Shown: positions 1 through 8,568 of the stretch, in pieces
How the letters are laid out: each line of letters begins with the position of its first letter
Position numbering within the stretch: position 1 is the stretch's first letter
From: JAYQKL01 sp965243245
GTDB lineage: Bacteria > Pseudomonadota > Alphaproteobacteria > RS24
NCBI GenBank assembly: GCA_965243245.1
Contig: OZ251536.1
Location: 1,054,001 to 1,118,000, forward strand
Length of the DNA: 64,000 nucleotides
Direction of reading: 5' to 3'
Program-made: the position numbers and the translations under genes
Notes under the pieces: model-generated
Seen by the model: the letters and a program-made list of their open reading frames with translations, nothing else
Database searches by the model: none
What the model was told of the DNA's origin: nothing

Positions 1-6
1 TTTCAT
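1..6 (-). CDS. 5' end of a leftward gene cut by the window edge
   Basis: On the minus strand a strong Shine-Dalgarno sequence (GGGAGGAAAA, about positions 12-21) precedes an ATG at positions 6-4 followed by AAA, with normal spacing. This looks like the first two codons (Met-Lys) of a gene that leaves the window to the left and is divergent from the SDR gene at 198. Its product cannot be known from here. Confidence 0.4.
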
Positions 7-122
7 CTTAATTTTCCTCCCTAAGCACCCAAGCCTTAACCCCGGATAAATATTCAAGGCTCATCCTATCAAACCCAACCCGTTCTGAAAAGGTCACTCA
101 AGAGATTTAAATAGGACAAAGC

Positions 123-150
123 TTGACAAATTTTCTATAGCTTATAAATA
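123..150 (+). promoter_or_regulatory. Possible promoter for the SDR/SRPBCC pair
   Basis: A perfect -35 hexamer TTGACA lies at 123-128. An AT-rich -10-like stretch (TATAAATA) lies at 143-150. The spacer is 14-16 bp depending on which hexamer is used, so the match is imperfect. It lies in the divergent intergenic region 7-197, where nothing else stands out. Confidence 0.3.
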
Positions 151-197
151 TCAAACGCAATGCAAAAATGCGGTAGCATTAAAAAAGGAATATGGAA

Positions 198-971
198 ATG
201 CCAGAACAAGTTTTTCCTAAAGGGGCAGTGCTCATTTTTGGCGCGACAGGCGGTATCGGTCAATTTGTTGCCAAAGCCTTTGCCAAAGCGGGCAGTGATG
301 TCGCTCTTATATGGCGTTCAAAAGAAACCGTCGCTCTTGAACTCGCCAAGGAAATTGAAGCCGAAGGTCAAAAAGCAACACGCCATAATTGCGATGTGAC
401 AAATCTGGATGCCCTTGAAAAAGCCGTTCAAGGCGCCATTAAAGCACATGGACGCATCCACACATTGGTCTGGGGAGCTGGCCCGTTAGTCGAGCAAGTG
501 CTGGTTTCACAATCCACCCGCGAGCAGTGGCACAATGCCATCAATATTGAGGTGCATGGCTTTTATGATGCTTGCAAAAATATTCTGCCGCATTTGAAAA
601 AAAGCGGCGGCGGTTCCATTATTCATCTTGGTTCGGCCGGAGATGTCAGCTTTCCTGAGCGCGATTATCTTTCCGTAACGCCAAAAGCGACCAACGAAAG
701 CCTGATTAAGGGTATTGCCCGCGAAGAAGGACGCCACAATATTCGCGCCAATAGTGTTTTAATTGGCGTGATTGAGGCGGGCATGTTCCTTGAGCTTACC
801 AAACAAGGGGTGTTTGATGACGTATGGGTTGAGGAAGTCCAAAAAGGTCTGGCCCTCAAACGATGGGGACAACCAGAAGAAATTGGGCATGCCGCCGTTT
901 TTCTTGCTTCAAATAAGGCACAATATATCACAGGACAGCAGATTTCAGTCTCGGGCGGCTATGGTCTGTAA
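198..971 (+). CDS. SDR-family oxidoreductase with non-canonical active site
   Basis: A 257-residue classical short-chain dehydrogenase/reductase. The N-terminal Rossmann motif GATGGIGQ indicates NAD(P) binding, and the C-terminal ITGQQISVSGGYG strand is typical of FabG-like enzymes. The usual YxxxK catalytic motif is not intact: the region reads DYLSVTPKAT, so the Lys that aligns with the helix has Ser four residues before it and the Tyr is displaced. Activity is therefore uncertain. I chose ATG 198 over ATG 192 because AAGGAA (185-190) is spaced 7 nt from 198 but only 1 nt from 192. It is followed 31 bp later by the SRPBCC gene, probably co-transcribed. The substrate is unknown. Confidence 0.85.
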   Translation: MPEQVFPKGAVLIFGATGGIGQFVAKAFAKAGSDVALIWRSKETVALELAKEIEAEGQKATRHNCDVTNLDALEKAVQGAIKAHGRIHTLVWGAGPLVEQVLVSQSTREQWHNAINIEVHGFYDACKNILPHLKKSGGGSIIHLGSAGDVSFPERDYLSVTPKATNESLIKGIAREEGRHNIRANSVLIGVIEAGMFLELTKQGVFDDVWVEEVQKGLALKRWGQPEEIGHAAVFLASNKAQYITGQQISVSGGYGL

Positions 972-991
972 AAAATATGGTCTGTAAAAAA
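960..991. repeat. 16-bp exact tandem duplication over the SDR stop codon
   Basis: Positions 960-975 and 976-991 are identical 16-mers. The unit contains the last codons and stop of the SDR gene (Tyr-Gly-Leu-stop), so the gene end is present twice in a row. The second copy runs into the ribosome-binding site AGGAG of the next gene. Confidence 0.9.
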
Positions 992-1002
992 GGAGACCGC
1001 TA

Positions 1003-1443
1003 ATGCCATCACTTTCAGCCATTGATGAAGCCTATATCGAAGCAGAGCCTTTAGATATTTATGAACTCATTGCCGATTACAATGCGATGAATAGCTGGTT
1101 TCCCAAATGCAAATGTACCGTTCTTGACGGCAAGAAAATTGCAAAAGGGTGCCGCGTCAAGCATGAAGTCGGCGAAAAGCGGGTGTTTTCTAGATTCACA
1201 AGACGCATTGATAAAATTAAAAAAGGCAGACGCATCGAAGAAAGCTATATTGCAGGCGATATTTTAGGCACTGGCATCTGGACCTTCACGCCCGAAGGAA
1301 CTGGCACGCGTATCGCCTATGATTGCAAGGTTAAGGGCAATAGCTTCATGTCGAATTTTGGTATTCTGTTGACGAGGTCAAAGGCGCATAGTGCGTTTTA
1401 TCAAGATCTTTTCAAGCATTTAAAGGCGCATGCCGAAAAATAA
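1003..1443 (+). CDS. SRPBCC (START/polyketide-cyclase-like) protein
   Basis: A 146-residue protein with the layout of the SRPBCC helix-grip fold. It has an N-terminal strand (AYIEAEPLDIYELIADYNAM), a central run of charged strands and a C-terminal amphipathic helix (FYQDLFKHLKAHAEK). Members bind small hydrophobic ligands or act as cyclases, hydrolases or carrier proteins, and the ligand cannot be read from sequence. No signal peptide or membrane segment is present. ATG 1003 has AGGAG (991-995) at 7 nt spacing. It is likely co-transcribed with the upstream SDR and converges on the leftward operon ending at 1526. Confidence 0.7.
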   Translation: MPSLSAIDEAYIEAEPLDIYELIADYNAMNSWFPKCKCTVLDGKKIAKGCRVKHEVGEKRVFSRFTRRIDKIKKGRRIEESYIAGDILGTGIWTFTPEGTGTRIAYDCKVKGNSFMSNFGILLTRSKAHSAFYQDLFKHLKAHAEK

Positions 1444-1450
1444 TGCCGAG

Positions 1451-1489
1451 AAATAGCGTTGAAAAATAGGGTTGAAAAATAGGGTTGAA
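1451..1489. repeat. 13-bp tandem repeat, three copies
   Basis: Three consecutive 13-mers (1451-1463, 1464-1476, 1477-1489) of the form AAATAGSGTTGAA lie just after the SRPBCC stop codon. The first copy has one C/G difference and the other two are identical. Confidence 0.85.
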
Positions 1490-1497
1490 AACTAATG

Positions 1498-1533
1498 TGA
1501 GGTAGCAAAATAGCGTACGAATTTGCTACCTCA
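1498..1533. terminator. 12-bp perfect inverted repeat between convergent genes
   Basis: The arms TGAGGTAGCAAA (1498-1509) and TTTGCTACCTCA (1522-1533) pair perfectly around a 12-nt loop. The right arm contains the last codon and stop of the gene ending at 1526. There is no T tract, so this may be a convergent-transcript hairpin rather than a classical rho-independent terminator. Confidence 0.5.
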
Positions 1534-2848
1534 TATCGACAGGGTTCAGCCTTCGATTATATCCATTGCGGCGTTCAAGCAATTGTTCAATCCGCATAGT
1601 CGGAATAATGCGCGGGTGATCTGGAGGCAAATAATCACGTAATTTTGCCAATGGCACCACCTTAACGATTGCTGGCGGCACAAGGGTTTCAGGTGTCTGC
1701 CATCTCGCAAACACCCCGCCCTTTGGATGGCCTGTTGCATCCAACCAATTTGGCACATGAGGGTCAGACTGAGCAATCACATAGCGATAAATACCATCTG
1801 TATCAAGATGCGCTTGGGTATGATTATAAGAAACAAGCCGCGCCCCATAATCCAGTGACTCGCCCCATAATGTGCCAAGCTGAATATTATTATAAATCAC
1901 ATCCACGCGGGCAATTTCAATAATAATCGCCTGCTCTGGCTCAAGCTGATACTGCATGGTAGCGGTGAAATTAGTCGGAAACCCTCCATCTTCATTTCCC
2001 GCCCGCTTATCACCCGTTTCCAGACGATTGACAGGTGCATTTAAAATAACATCCCGCCAAATACGCATCTGATTGCGCACAATGATAGCATAACCAAACC
2101 CGCGTTTACGCATCATATCCATATTAAAAATAGGCGGATATTCAGGCGCGGCAGGATTGGGGGAAATCACCTCTAGCTTTAAACTGGCTTCAATAGAATT
2201 TTGCCAATCTGTGTTCAATTGGCGGACCAAAAACTGAGCCGAGCTATGGGCGCCAATCGGCACAAAATTTGGGTGGTTGGTAGGGTTTTCAGTCGCCAAT
2301 AAAATCTCAAAATCACCATTTTCATCTAGTAAAAGATCATTTGCCTCTAGCACCGCGCCAGCGTTAAAGCCATCGGGTCCAATATTCATGACCTGAAACG
2401 TAACATAAGTGACCGTGCCTCGATTGCCCGTAACCTTATACTGGTTTTTACCCGATAACGGATAAATCATATTATATGTCGTATCTGGATTATCAAAACC
2501 ATATTTACATAATCGTGAGGGGCATCGGCTGATAATCGGCGCTTGGAAACCATGGTCTGGTAAAAAAAGATTGTTCAGCATTTCAATTCTACGAAGCGCA
2601 TAACGATAGCCCATGGCGCGGTCAATACTACCGGGCTCTGTTTGCTCTTCAACATATTGCCCCGCCGCCGCCAAAGCAGACACAATAGATGTATAACCGA
2701 TTTCCTCATTCAGGCTTGTGACAGTCGTGAGTAAGATTTTTGGCAAAACACTCAATGATAGAAAAATGATGACAGTCAGACCCAGAATGAAAACTTTAAG
2801 CCGATGCTCAAAAAGCTTGTGCCGCAAATTTTTAAACCCTTTATTCAT
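1526..2848 (-). CDS. Membrane-anchored hypothetical protein, partner of DUF3604 protein
   Basis: 440 residues that I do not recognise as a named family. A basic N-terminus is followed by one hydrophobic segment (about residues 18-45, KVFILGLTVIIFLSLSVLP), so it is probably inner-membrane anchored with a large periplasmic domain. Two cysteines lie close together (SRCPSRLCKYG, about 108-116). The gene starts 2 bp after the stop of the DUF3604 gene, implying tight co-expression and a likely functional pairing. It is the last gene of a seven-gene leftward operon. A substrate-binding or accessory role for the DUF3604 protein is inference only. Confidence 0.7.
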   Translation of the reverse strand: MNKGFKNLRHKLFEHRLKVFILGLTVIIFLSLSVLPKILLTTVTSLNEEIGYTSIVSALAAAGQYVEEQTEPGSIDRAMGYRYALRRIEMLNNLFLPDHGFQAPIISRCPSRLCKYGFDNPDTTYNMIYPLSGKNQYKVTGNRGTVTYVTFQVMNIGPDGFNAGAVLEANDLLLDENGDFEILLATENPTNHPNFVPIGAHSSAQFLVRQLNTDWQNSIEASLKLEVISPNPAAPEYPPIFNMDMMRKRGFGYAIIVRNQMRIWRDVILNAPVNRLETGDKRAGNEDGGFPTNFTATMQYQLEPEQAIIIEIARVDVIYNNIQLGTLWGESLDYGARLVSYNHTQAHLDTDGIYRYVIAQSDPHVPNWLDATGHPKGGVFARWQTPETLVPPAIVKVVPLAKLRDYLPPDHPRIIPTMRIEQLLERRNGYNRRLNPVDMR

Positions 2849-2850
2849 AT

Positions 2851-4929
2851 TTATTTTTCTCCCCCCGCATTAATATTTTGAGGCTCAGGCATTATATTTG
2901 GCACCAGCCAAATAGGTGACGTCCAAGCCATTTCATAAATCATCTTGGGCATATTATTAGTGCAGTTTTCAGGACGCCGCGCTTGTGGTAAAGCCGAACA
3001 TTGGACTGCACTCCATCTTTTTGTCGGCTCTTCAACCACGCGTAAATAATAATAACTTGGCAAATTCGCATCATAATCAGGGTCCGTATAAAGCGCACAT
3101 AATCTATCCCCTGCTCCCGTTTTCACATTAATCACCTTATTGTGCTTTTGACCTTTTGCATCCATATAACCTTTAATTAACTGTAATCTTTCTAGCTTGT
3201 TACTATAGGGGTCTTGGCGTGCTTCTAGCCAAAATTGAACCGCCTCGGTTGGCGCTGGCAATTGTGCGCCCATTGGCACACCTTGCTTATAAGCGACGTT
3301 AAGCGCATCGGCTCTGGCGCACATATTGGGCGGAAAATAACCCGCAAAAAACCGCGGCTCAATACGCGGGCCAGAAGTCGCAAAAGCCTCTCGGCGTTTC
3401 ATAGCGTGGAACAAAGCATCGCGTGACTTCTCAGTCGCATAAACACCCGCCAGCCCGCCCGGATTAGATACCAGCCGATTAAAACGTCCAAGCGCCGCCG
3501 CCTCCAGTCTACCCTCAAGGCGCGTTTCATAAGCAATATGACCGTGCCAATTATTCTCATCAACATGCCCCGCCGCCCCCAGATGCGTATCTGTGCTACC
3601 AATAAGCCCAAAATTAAACGGATTCACCCCATAATGAGACTGCTGAACCAGCCCCTCCAACAAAGCACCGCGCGCAAAATCACGCGATGATAAGCAATAT
3701 CCTTTATAAAAATTATCACTTTCATCAAAGTTTTCTGCCGTGCACTCTTCGCTTGCAGATTTATAAATCAATGGCGTATAGCCACTATATTCTATCGTTG
3801 TTATCTTATCTCCAAGCTGGCGGATGGCCTCGACATCGCATAATTCGTCAATATCGCCCAAAATATCCGTCACCCGATTTAGGCACTCTGAAGTTCCTTT
3901 ATGCTGGGTGATTTCCATCAAGCGGTCAAAAGACCGTTTAAGCGCGCGGCTTGCATTTTGACTTGCCTCAGAATACCCCTCCAGATCACGCGCATTGAAA
4001 GCGTTACCGCCGCTAATATTAGAATTATGAGGAATAGAAATCACATCACAGTTTTTAATTCCCTGACGGCACGCTTTTTCATAATGACTTAGCAAACTTG
4101 TCGGGCGCGGAAATTCACGAACCGTCGCCGCCTTTTCTGGAACAGAGGCATTTTTGAAAATCGTGTTGCGGTGTAAATGCATAGCATTTGTGCTACGGGT
4201 ATATTCATACCCAACAAAAGAGGTGAACGTGCAAGCTGGCGTCTTGTCATCAGCTGCCTCGGCGGCATTAATAATTCGTTGCCAAACACGTTTATCAGCT
4301 TCAATGCAATCCTTGAAATTCGCTCCACAAACTTTCTCAAAACGTGTGGGGCGGGGTTTTGCGGCCTCGCTCATAAAAACCCGCACCCCTTTTTCGCCGC
4401 CAGCGCGAAAAATTTTGCAAGCCTCAGTTTCATAGCCCTCAAACGCCCCCTCAGTGCGGCAGATATAACCCTCGCCAAACGTGTCTGAATGATCCGTCAC
4501 CGCAACAAAATCTAAAGGTTGCATCAACTGTAATGTTTTTTCAGCCTCGCCTTTAGGTGTCGGTAAAGAAATTCGCCCCCCCTTGGCAAACCGATAAGTA
4601 TCTTCTGGATAGACACGCGTACCATCAGGAAAAGCATCAGCCGATAAAGCCGTATGCACATGCAAATCACCAAAAAACGCTTTTTTATGAGGATATTGCT
4701 GCGCACAAGGCTCTCTTTCTTCTGTGTAAACAACCTTGGGATTATAGCCAAAAGCATAAAGCGCAGGCTTTGACTTTGCCGATGTTGGCGCCAAGACCTC
4801 AACCGATTTATCCAACGGGTATTTTGTTATCAAGCCAAGCACAATATAGCCACATACCAGCAAACCCAAAAAGACAATCACACCAACAATCACACTAAGC
4901 GTGACTTTAGTTTTACGATATTTTTTCAT
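2851..4929 (-). CDS. DUF3604 family, membrane-anchored PHP-like metallohydrolase
   Basis: 692 residues with an N-terminal transmembrane anchor (about 10-36). A PHP-superfamily-like metal site follows: FGDLHVHT (86-93), VTDHSD (144-149), then HLHRN, IPHNS and STDTH further on, all typical His/Asp metal ligands. This matches the DUF3604 family, which I know as large, often exported proteins of unknown substrate common in marine bacteria. The TM anchor places the catalytic domain in the periplasm. The gene follows an NTF2-like gene by 6 bp and precedes its membrane-anchored partner by 2 bp. Ester or phosphoester hydrolysis is plausible for a PHP fold, but no substrate can be claimed. Confidence 0.85.
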   Translation of the reverse strand: MKKYRKTKVTLSVIVGVIVFLGLLVCGYIVLGLITKYPLDKSVEVLAPTSAKSKPALYAFGYNPKVVYTEEREPCAQQYPHKKAFFGDLHVHTALSADAFPDGTRVYPEDTYRFAKGGRISLPTPKGEAEKTLQLMQPLDFVAVTDHSDTFGEGYICRTEGAFEGYETEACKIFRAGGEKGVRVFMSEAAKPRPTRFEKVCGANFKDCIEADKRVWQRIINAAEAADDKTPACTFTSFVGYEYTRSTNAMHLHRNTIFKNASVPEKAATVREFPRPTSLLSHYEKACRQGIKNCDVISIPHNSNISGGNAFNARDLEGYSEASQNASRALKRSFDRLMEITQHKGTSECLNRVTDILGDIDELCDVEAIRQLGDKITTIEYSGYTPLIYKSASEECTAENFDESDNFYKGYCLSSRDFARGALLEGLVQQSHYGVNPFNFGLIGSTDTHLGAAGHVDENNWHGHIAYETRLEGRLEAAALGRFNRLVSNPGGLAGVYATEKSRDALFHAMKRREAFATSGPRIEPRFFAGYFPPNMCARADALNVAYKQGVPMGAQLPAPTEAVQFWLEARQDPYSNKLERLQLIKGYMDAKGQKHNKVINVKTGAGDRLCALYTDPDYDANLPSYYYLRVVEEPTKRWSAVQCSALPQARRPENCTNNMPKMIYEMAWTSPIWLVPNIMPEPQNINAGGEK

Positions 4930-4935
4930 ATTATA

Positions 4936-5478
4936 TTAATCCCGATTGCGCTGGAGACTTTCAATAAGAAGTTTTTTCATTGGTTTAACCCAGCCCTCTT
5001 TAAGTTTCGGACTCAGTAGCCCATTATCTTCCAAATCATCACAGATGCGCATCTGGTGACCCAGATCAAACATGTCATATTGGTGAGAAAACATCCCCGC
5101 CCCCGCATAAGTAATGAGGGAAATGCCGGGACATTGAAAATACTCACCATTGTCACGTTTGCCCGGCCCGCGATTCCACCAATGGGTCATAATACGATTA
5201 CCATTGACGCCATAGCCCTCATAAGGGAAGGTCCATTCTTCAAAGCCCCCCATATCATCGCCGTAATGGGTGGCTTTGATTTCAGCCCGCCCAACAGCCT
5301 TAGTGTATCGCACACCTGCATATTCACAAATATAGTCGGCGTCTTCGGTATAGGTTTCATCAACAAAATATGTCCAGTCAGTAATCTGAGATGCCCGACT
5401 ATGATAATCGATCAGCCGCTCAACCGCGCCGCGCACTTCGGCTTCTGGAAATATTTCGGTTTCTGGAAATATTGTCAT
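4936..5478 (-). CDS. NTF2/SnoaL-like protein
   Basis: 180 residues with the start of a SnoaL-type cone fold (VRGAVERLIDYHSRASQ, then a strand with YTEDADYICEYAG). Such proteins include isomerases, cyclases and dehydratases as well as non-catalytic partners. The start at 5478 has GGAGGG at 7 nt. The N-terminus carries an internal duplication (IFPETE-IFPEAE) produced by an 18-bp tandem repeat. It lies between the epimerase-like gene and the DUF3604 gene in the same operon. The function is probably in the shared catabolic pathway, but unknown. Confidence 0.7.
   Translation of the reverse strand: MTIFPETEIFPEAEVRGAVERLIDYHSRASQITDWTYFVDETYTEDADYICEYAGVRYTKAVGRAEIKATHYGDDMGGFEEWTFPYEGYGVNGNRIMTHWWNRGPGKRDNGEYFQCPGISLITYAGAGMFSHQYDMFDLGHQMRICDDLEDNGLLSPKLKEGWVKPMKKLLIESLQRNRD
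5443..5473. repeat. 18-bp-period direct repeat at the start of the NTF2-like gene
   Basis: TTCTGGAAATATT occurs at 5443-5455 and again at 5461-5473, encoding the repeated IFPE motif immediately after the start codon on the minus strand. Confidence 0.8.
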
Positions 5479-5527
5479 CTTATTACCCTCCTTTTCATGA
5501 ACTAAAACTAATGGCTGGTTTCCAAAT

Positions 5528-6421
5528 CTACGATGTCAAAGCCTTGACAACCTGTCCAATAGTTTCACGGATACGGTTTTGCCCATAATTTAATTCAGCA
5601 TTTTCTGGCTCATAGCTAATGGTTGCATTGCGTCCACAAAACATAATGGCATCTGGTAAAAGCGGATGCTCATCTGTGGTTATGCCCAGCTCTTGAGGGT
5701 TGCCGAGTGCCTCAAAAAACATTTCAAAATATGTTTTCCAATCAAGATTCTCATCGCCTATCAAATAAGCCTTCCCATTTTGACCGTTTTCCAAAGCCCC
5801 CAAAATAGCTTCTGCACAAGAAAGACTTGAAATATGATTTGTCCCACCTTGCGGCACCACCAAAGACATGCCTTCCATCTTGCCCGCCGCGAAATTGATA
5901 ATATATTGCAAATGCGCAACAGACACACCCGCAACCATACCAAGAATAAACGGCGCATTCAAAACACAAACCTTGAAATTATCATCAGCTAACGCCAAGA
6001 CGGCCTGGTCGGCTAAATGACGCGAGCGAACATAGGCATTCGTAGCAATTTTTTCTGGCGCGACGCGCGCATAAAAACTACTGACATAAACAGCTGCTTT
6101 AATGCCACCCGCTTTAGCCATCGCCATAAAACTTGGCACGCGTTCACCGTTCGCATGAAGGTAAAAATTGTCGGGGGCGACGCCTTCGGGTACATGGCGC
6201 GGGTCAGCGGCGGCCGCAAAAACCAGCCCATCAAACCCATCAAATATTGAGGGGTGCGCATCTTGATTAATATAATCATGACAAATATGAGGAAACTCAG
6301 CCGGCACACCATTTTGCGCAGCTGTGCGTGACATCAAAGTCACCTCATGCCCTTTGAGGCGCATCAAACGTGCCGTTTGCGCTCCAACCAGCCCCGTTCC
6401 ACCAATAATAAGAACTCTCAT
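5528..6421 (-). CDS. NAD(P)-binding epimerase/reductase-like protein
   Basis: A 297-residue extended-SDR/NmrA-like protein. The N-terminal motif RVLIIGGTGLVGAQTARL is a clear Rossmann dinucleotide-binding site. A YVSSFYARV strand sits where extended SDRs place the catalytic Ser/Tyr, but the usual YxxxK is not convincingly present, so an epimerase or dehydrogenase label would be overprecise. I chose ATG 6421, which overlaps the stop of the upstream NTF2-like gene by 4 nt (ATGA), indicating translational coupling, and has GAGGG upstream. It probably acts on an activated or cyclic intermediate of the cluster's pathway. Confidence 0.8.
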   Translation of the reverse strand: MRVLIIGGTGLVGAQTARLMRLKGHEVTLMSRTAAQNGVPAEFPHICHDYINQDAHPSIFDGFDGLVFAAAADPRHVPEGVAPDNFYLHANGERVPSFMAMAKAGGIKAAVYVSSFYARVAPEKIATNAYVRSRHLADQAVLALADDNFKVCVLNAPFILGMVAGVSVAHLQYIINFAAGKMEGMSLVVPQGGTNHISSLSCAEAILGALENGQNGKAYLIGDENLDWKTYFEMFFEALGNPQELGITTDEHPLLPDAIMFCGRNATISYEPENAELNYGQNRIRETIGQVVKALTS

Positions 6422-6840
6422 AGCCCAGCCCTCTTTGTAGGGCGTTGCCCACCACATAGAATATCTGTCACTTTCTCAGTATCCATATATTCTTTTAAAC
6501 GTAATATTTTGCCGTCCTTTAAGATGAACAAAAAATGATACAAATTGCAGTAGATTTGTCCAGAAATATGCAGACCCTCACTCTCAGCCTCAACTGCAAC
6601 CCTATCCCCTTCAGCCGTCATGCTGTGTACGGTAAATTTCAATCCTTTTGGAAAAGCGTCATAAATCTGACCCGCAAAGGCTTGAATCTCGGCTTTCATA
6701 GAAACACCAGAAATCATTGTTTCACCAGAGGTCCAAACGCTACCTTGCGCGTGATAAAGATTTACAAACCCATCAACATCGCCGTCAGACATGCATTTGA
6801 TAAATGTCTCTACAATTTGCTTGTTTTCTTCTATGGACAT
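6418..6840 (-). CDS. NTF2/SnoaL-like protein
   Basis: 140 residues typical of the SnoaL-like family: an N-terminal helix (IVETFIKCMSDGDVDGFVNLY), the strand GSVWTSGE, then QIYDAFPKGLKFTVHSM and a C-terminal KDGKILRLKEYMDTEKV that matches the family's last strands. It is translationally coupled to the downstream epimerase-like gene. It may be an isomerase or hydratase acting on a ring or enone intermediate, with no substrate evidence. Confidence 0.75.
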   Translation of the reverse strand: MSIEENKQIVETFIKCMSDGDVDGFVNLYHAQGSVWTSGETMISGVSMKAEIQAFAGQIYDAFPKGLKFTVHSMTAEGDRVAVEAESEGLHISGQIYCNLYHFLFILKDGKILRLKEYMDTEKVTDILCGGQRPTKRAGL

Positions 6841-6908
6841 GAACCGCCTCCCACAACCTTTCAGGCAAAATGTTTATGCCACTATATGGGGCAAGATAAC
6901 TAATGACG

Positions 6909-6970
6909 AGTCTTTTATGAACAGTCTTTTATGAACAGTCTTTTATGAACAGCGTTTTATAAACAGCGTT
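6909..6970. repeat. 14-bp tandem repeat between two NTF2-like genes
   Basis: Four consecutive 14-mers run from 6909 to 6964: three of AGTCTTTTATGAAC and one variant AGCGTTTTATAAAC. A partial fifth begins at 6965. They fill much of the 147-bp gap between the genes ending at 6988 and starting at 6840. No gene or promoter is visible in the gap. Confidence 0.9.
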
Positions 6971-6987
6971 CGAAAATTAATTATTAA

Positions 6988-7560
6988 TCACTTTTTGCTG
7001 GTTGCTGAGCGCGGGCCGGGCTTGAACAATTTCAGCAACTCATAAGACGGGTCCGATAGACCGGGCACCCCAATATGCACGCCTTCAATCATCGGATGAT
7101 CCAGCCTTACCACTGAAGGATCATTCACATAAACCCAGTCTGCATCAATTGAGCGGCTGAGAAATTTCCATTCCCCATCTCGTTTTTCATATTTGTCAAA
7201 ATAACGCCCGCCAATCAAAACATCCGCGCCCTCAATATCTGGCTCTGGTTTCACTTTATGAAAAGCAATAATATAAGTCTCCCCCTCAGCGTAATTGTCG
7301 CGCCCCTCATCAAACATAATATTATGGGTCGTAACATTATGATGCAAAATCGCCATCGGCTTTTGAATTTCAGGCAACATATCAATGAATTCCATCGCCG
7401 AACCTTTAAAAAAATTACCATGATCATCATAAGCATCCCCATGATACAAAGAGCGCATGAGCTCATGGTCATGTCGGTCCGCCGCACGGCAATAAATTTG
7501 AACAAGTTCCCGAATAGCCTCTTTATCCAATAAGCGTTCAAGCTGAGCTTGATAATCCAT
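6988..7560 (-). CDS. SnoaL_4-type NTF2-like protein
   Basis: 190 residues with the N-terminal signature of the SnoaL_4 / ring-hydroxylating-dioxygenase-beta-like family (LERLLDKEAIRELVQIYCRA ADRHD). It is followed by a conserved YHGDAYDDHGNFFKG strand and a His pair (LHHNVTTHN). Asp and His residues in this position are catalytic in some relatives such as scytalone dehydratase. The start at 7560 is preferred because AAGGGG precedes it. It is 20 bp downstream of the SDR gene and surely co-transcribed. The likely role is a dehydratase or isomerase step; the substrate is unknown. Confidence 0.75.
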   Translation of the reverse strand: MDYQAQLERLLDKEAIRELVQIYCRAADRHDHELMRSLYHGDAYDDHGNFFKGSAMEFIDMLPEIQKPMAILHHNVTTHNIMFDEGRDNYAEGETYIIAFHKVKPEPDIEGADVLIGGRYFDKYEKRDGEWKFLSRSIDADWVYVNDPSVVRLDHPMIEGVHIGVPGLSDPSYELLKLFKPGPRSATSKK

Positions 7561-7580
7561 TTTATCCCCTTCCATCAATG

Positions 7581-8414
7581 CTATAAATCATTTCTCATAT
7601 GTCGCGGCAATGGCGATACATTTCTGTTTTGACGCGACAACATCCCAATACTCATCCGAAGCGGCAGCAAGTTCACAATATAGACGAGCGTTCTATAAAA
7701 ACGCCCCATAATATAAACTGGCCCTTTGTTTTTTATAACCCGCTTGAAACTTTCGCGGCACATGATATCGCCATCCAGCCACATATATTTGGGCATATTA
7801 TTCATCAGCTCTCGATTGCCCGCCACATCATGAAATTCCGTAACCACAAAACCGGGGCATAAGGCCTGAACATGAACGCCGTGTTCTTTATATTCGCTGT
7901 AAAGTGCCTGAGACAGTTTAACAACATAGCTCTTAATCGGGCCATAAAGCGTGCCATTAGGCACACCCGGAATAAGCCCCGCAACAGACGCTACATTGAC
8001 AATCCACCCAAGCCTGCGCTTGCGCATTTGCGCCCCAAAAATATGAATCAATTCCGTTGGCGCATTCAACATAACCTGTGTCACCTGAGCCTGTGCATCC
8101 CAGCGCACCATATCAAAGCCGCCCGGAACAGTGTAACCAGCATTATTGAGAAGAAAATCAATTTCAAGACCCGCCTCGGCAATATCCTCAGCCAGTTTTT
8201 TCGGCGTCTGCAAGTCACTTAAATCATGCGCGAAACAATGGACTTTAATATCAAATTTATGCGTCAATTCTGCCGCAAGGTCATTGAGCCTATCTTCACG
8301 CCGTGCCGTAAGTACCAAATTAAAACCGTTTTGCGCCAGCACTCTGGCATATTGTACGCCAATACCTGCCGAGGCACCCGTAACAAGTGCCGTGCGTCCT
8401 GTATTCTGTTTCAT
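7581..8414 (-). CDS. SDR-family NAD(P)-dependent oxidoreductase
   Basis: A 277-residue classical SDR. TGASAGIG is the cofactor motif and LLNNAGY the structural motif; Ser in VNVASVAG and YGPIK supply the Ser-Tyr-Lys catalytic set. It belongs to the DltE/YdfG-like short-chain dehydrogenases that often handle hydrophobic alcohols or ketones. It is the first gene of the leftward operon 8414-1526, divergent from the SDR/ALDH pair beginning at 8644. The shared 229-bp intergenic region probably holds the controls of both. Confidence 0.85.
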   Translation of the reverse strand: MKQNTGRTALVTGASAGIGVQYARVLAQNGFNLVLTARREDRLNDLAAELTHKFDIKVHCFAHDLSDLQTPKKLAEDIAEAGLEIDFLLNNAGYTVPGGFDMVRWDAQAQVTQVMLNAPTELIHIFGAQMRKRRLGWIVNVASVAGLIPGVPNGTLYGPIKSYVVKLSQALYSEYKEHGVHVQALCPGFVVTEFHDVAGNRELMNNMPKYMWLDGDIMCRESFKRVIKNKGPVYIMGRFYRTLVYIVNLLPLRMSIGMLSRQNRNVSPLPRHMRNDL

Positions 8415-8568
8415 ATTTTTCTTTCTCTACAAAATAATTAATCAAACATTAGGCAGGAAATCCCAATGAAACAAGCACGAAAAACGAGAATCATAATCTT
8501 GAATTTGTTTTTCAATTGGCAAAAACTGTATTTTTATAGGTAAAACTATTGACACTCATCTTACTTTG

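Noticed and set aside
160..399. 79-codon frame overlapping the first SDR
   Set aside because: Out of frame with a clear SDR and without a ribosome site.
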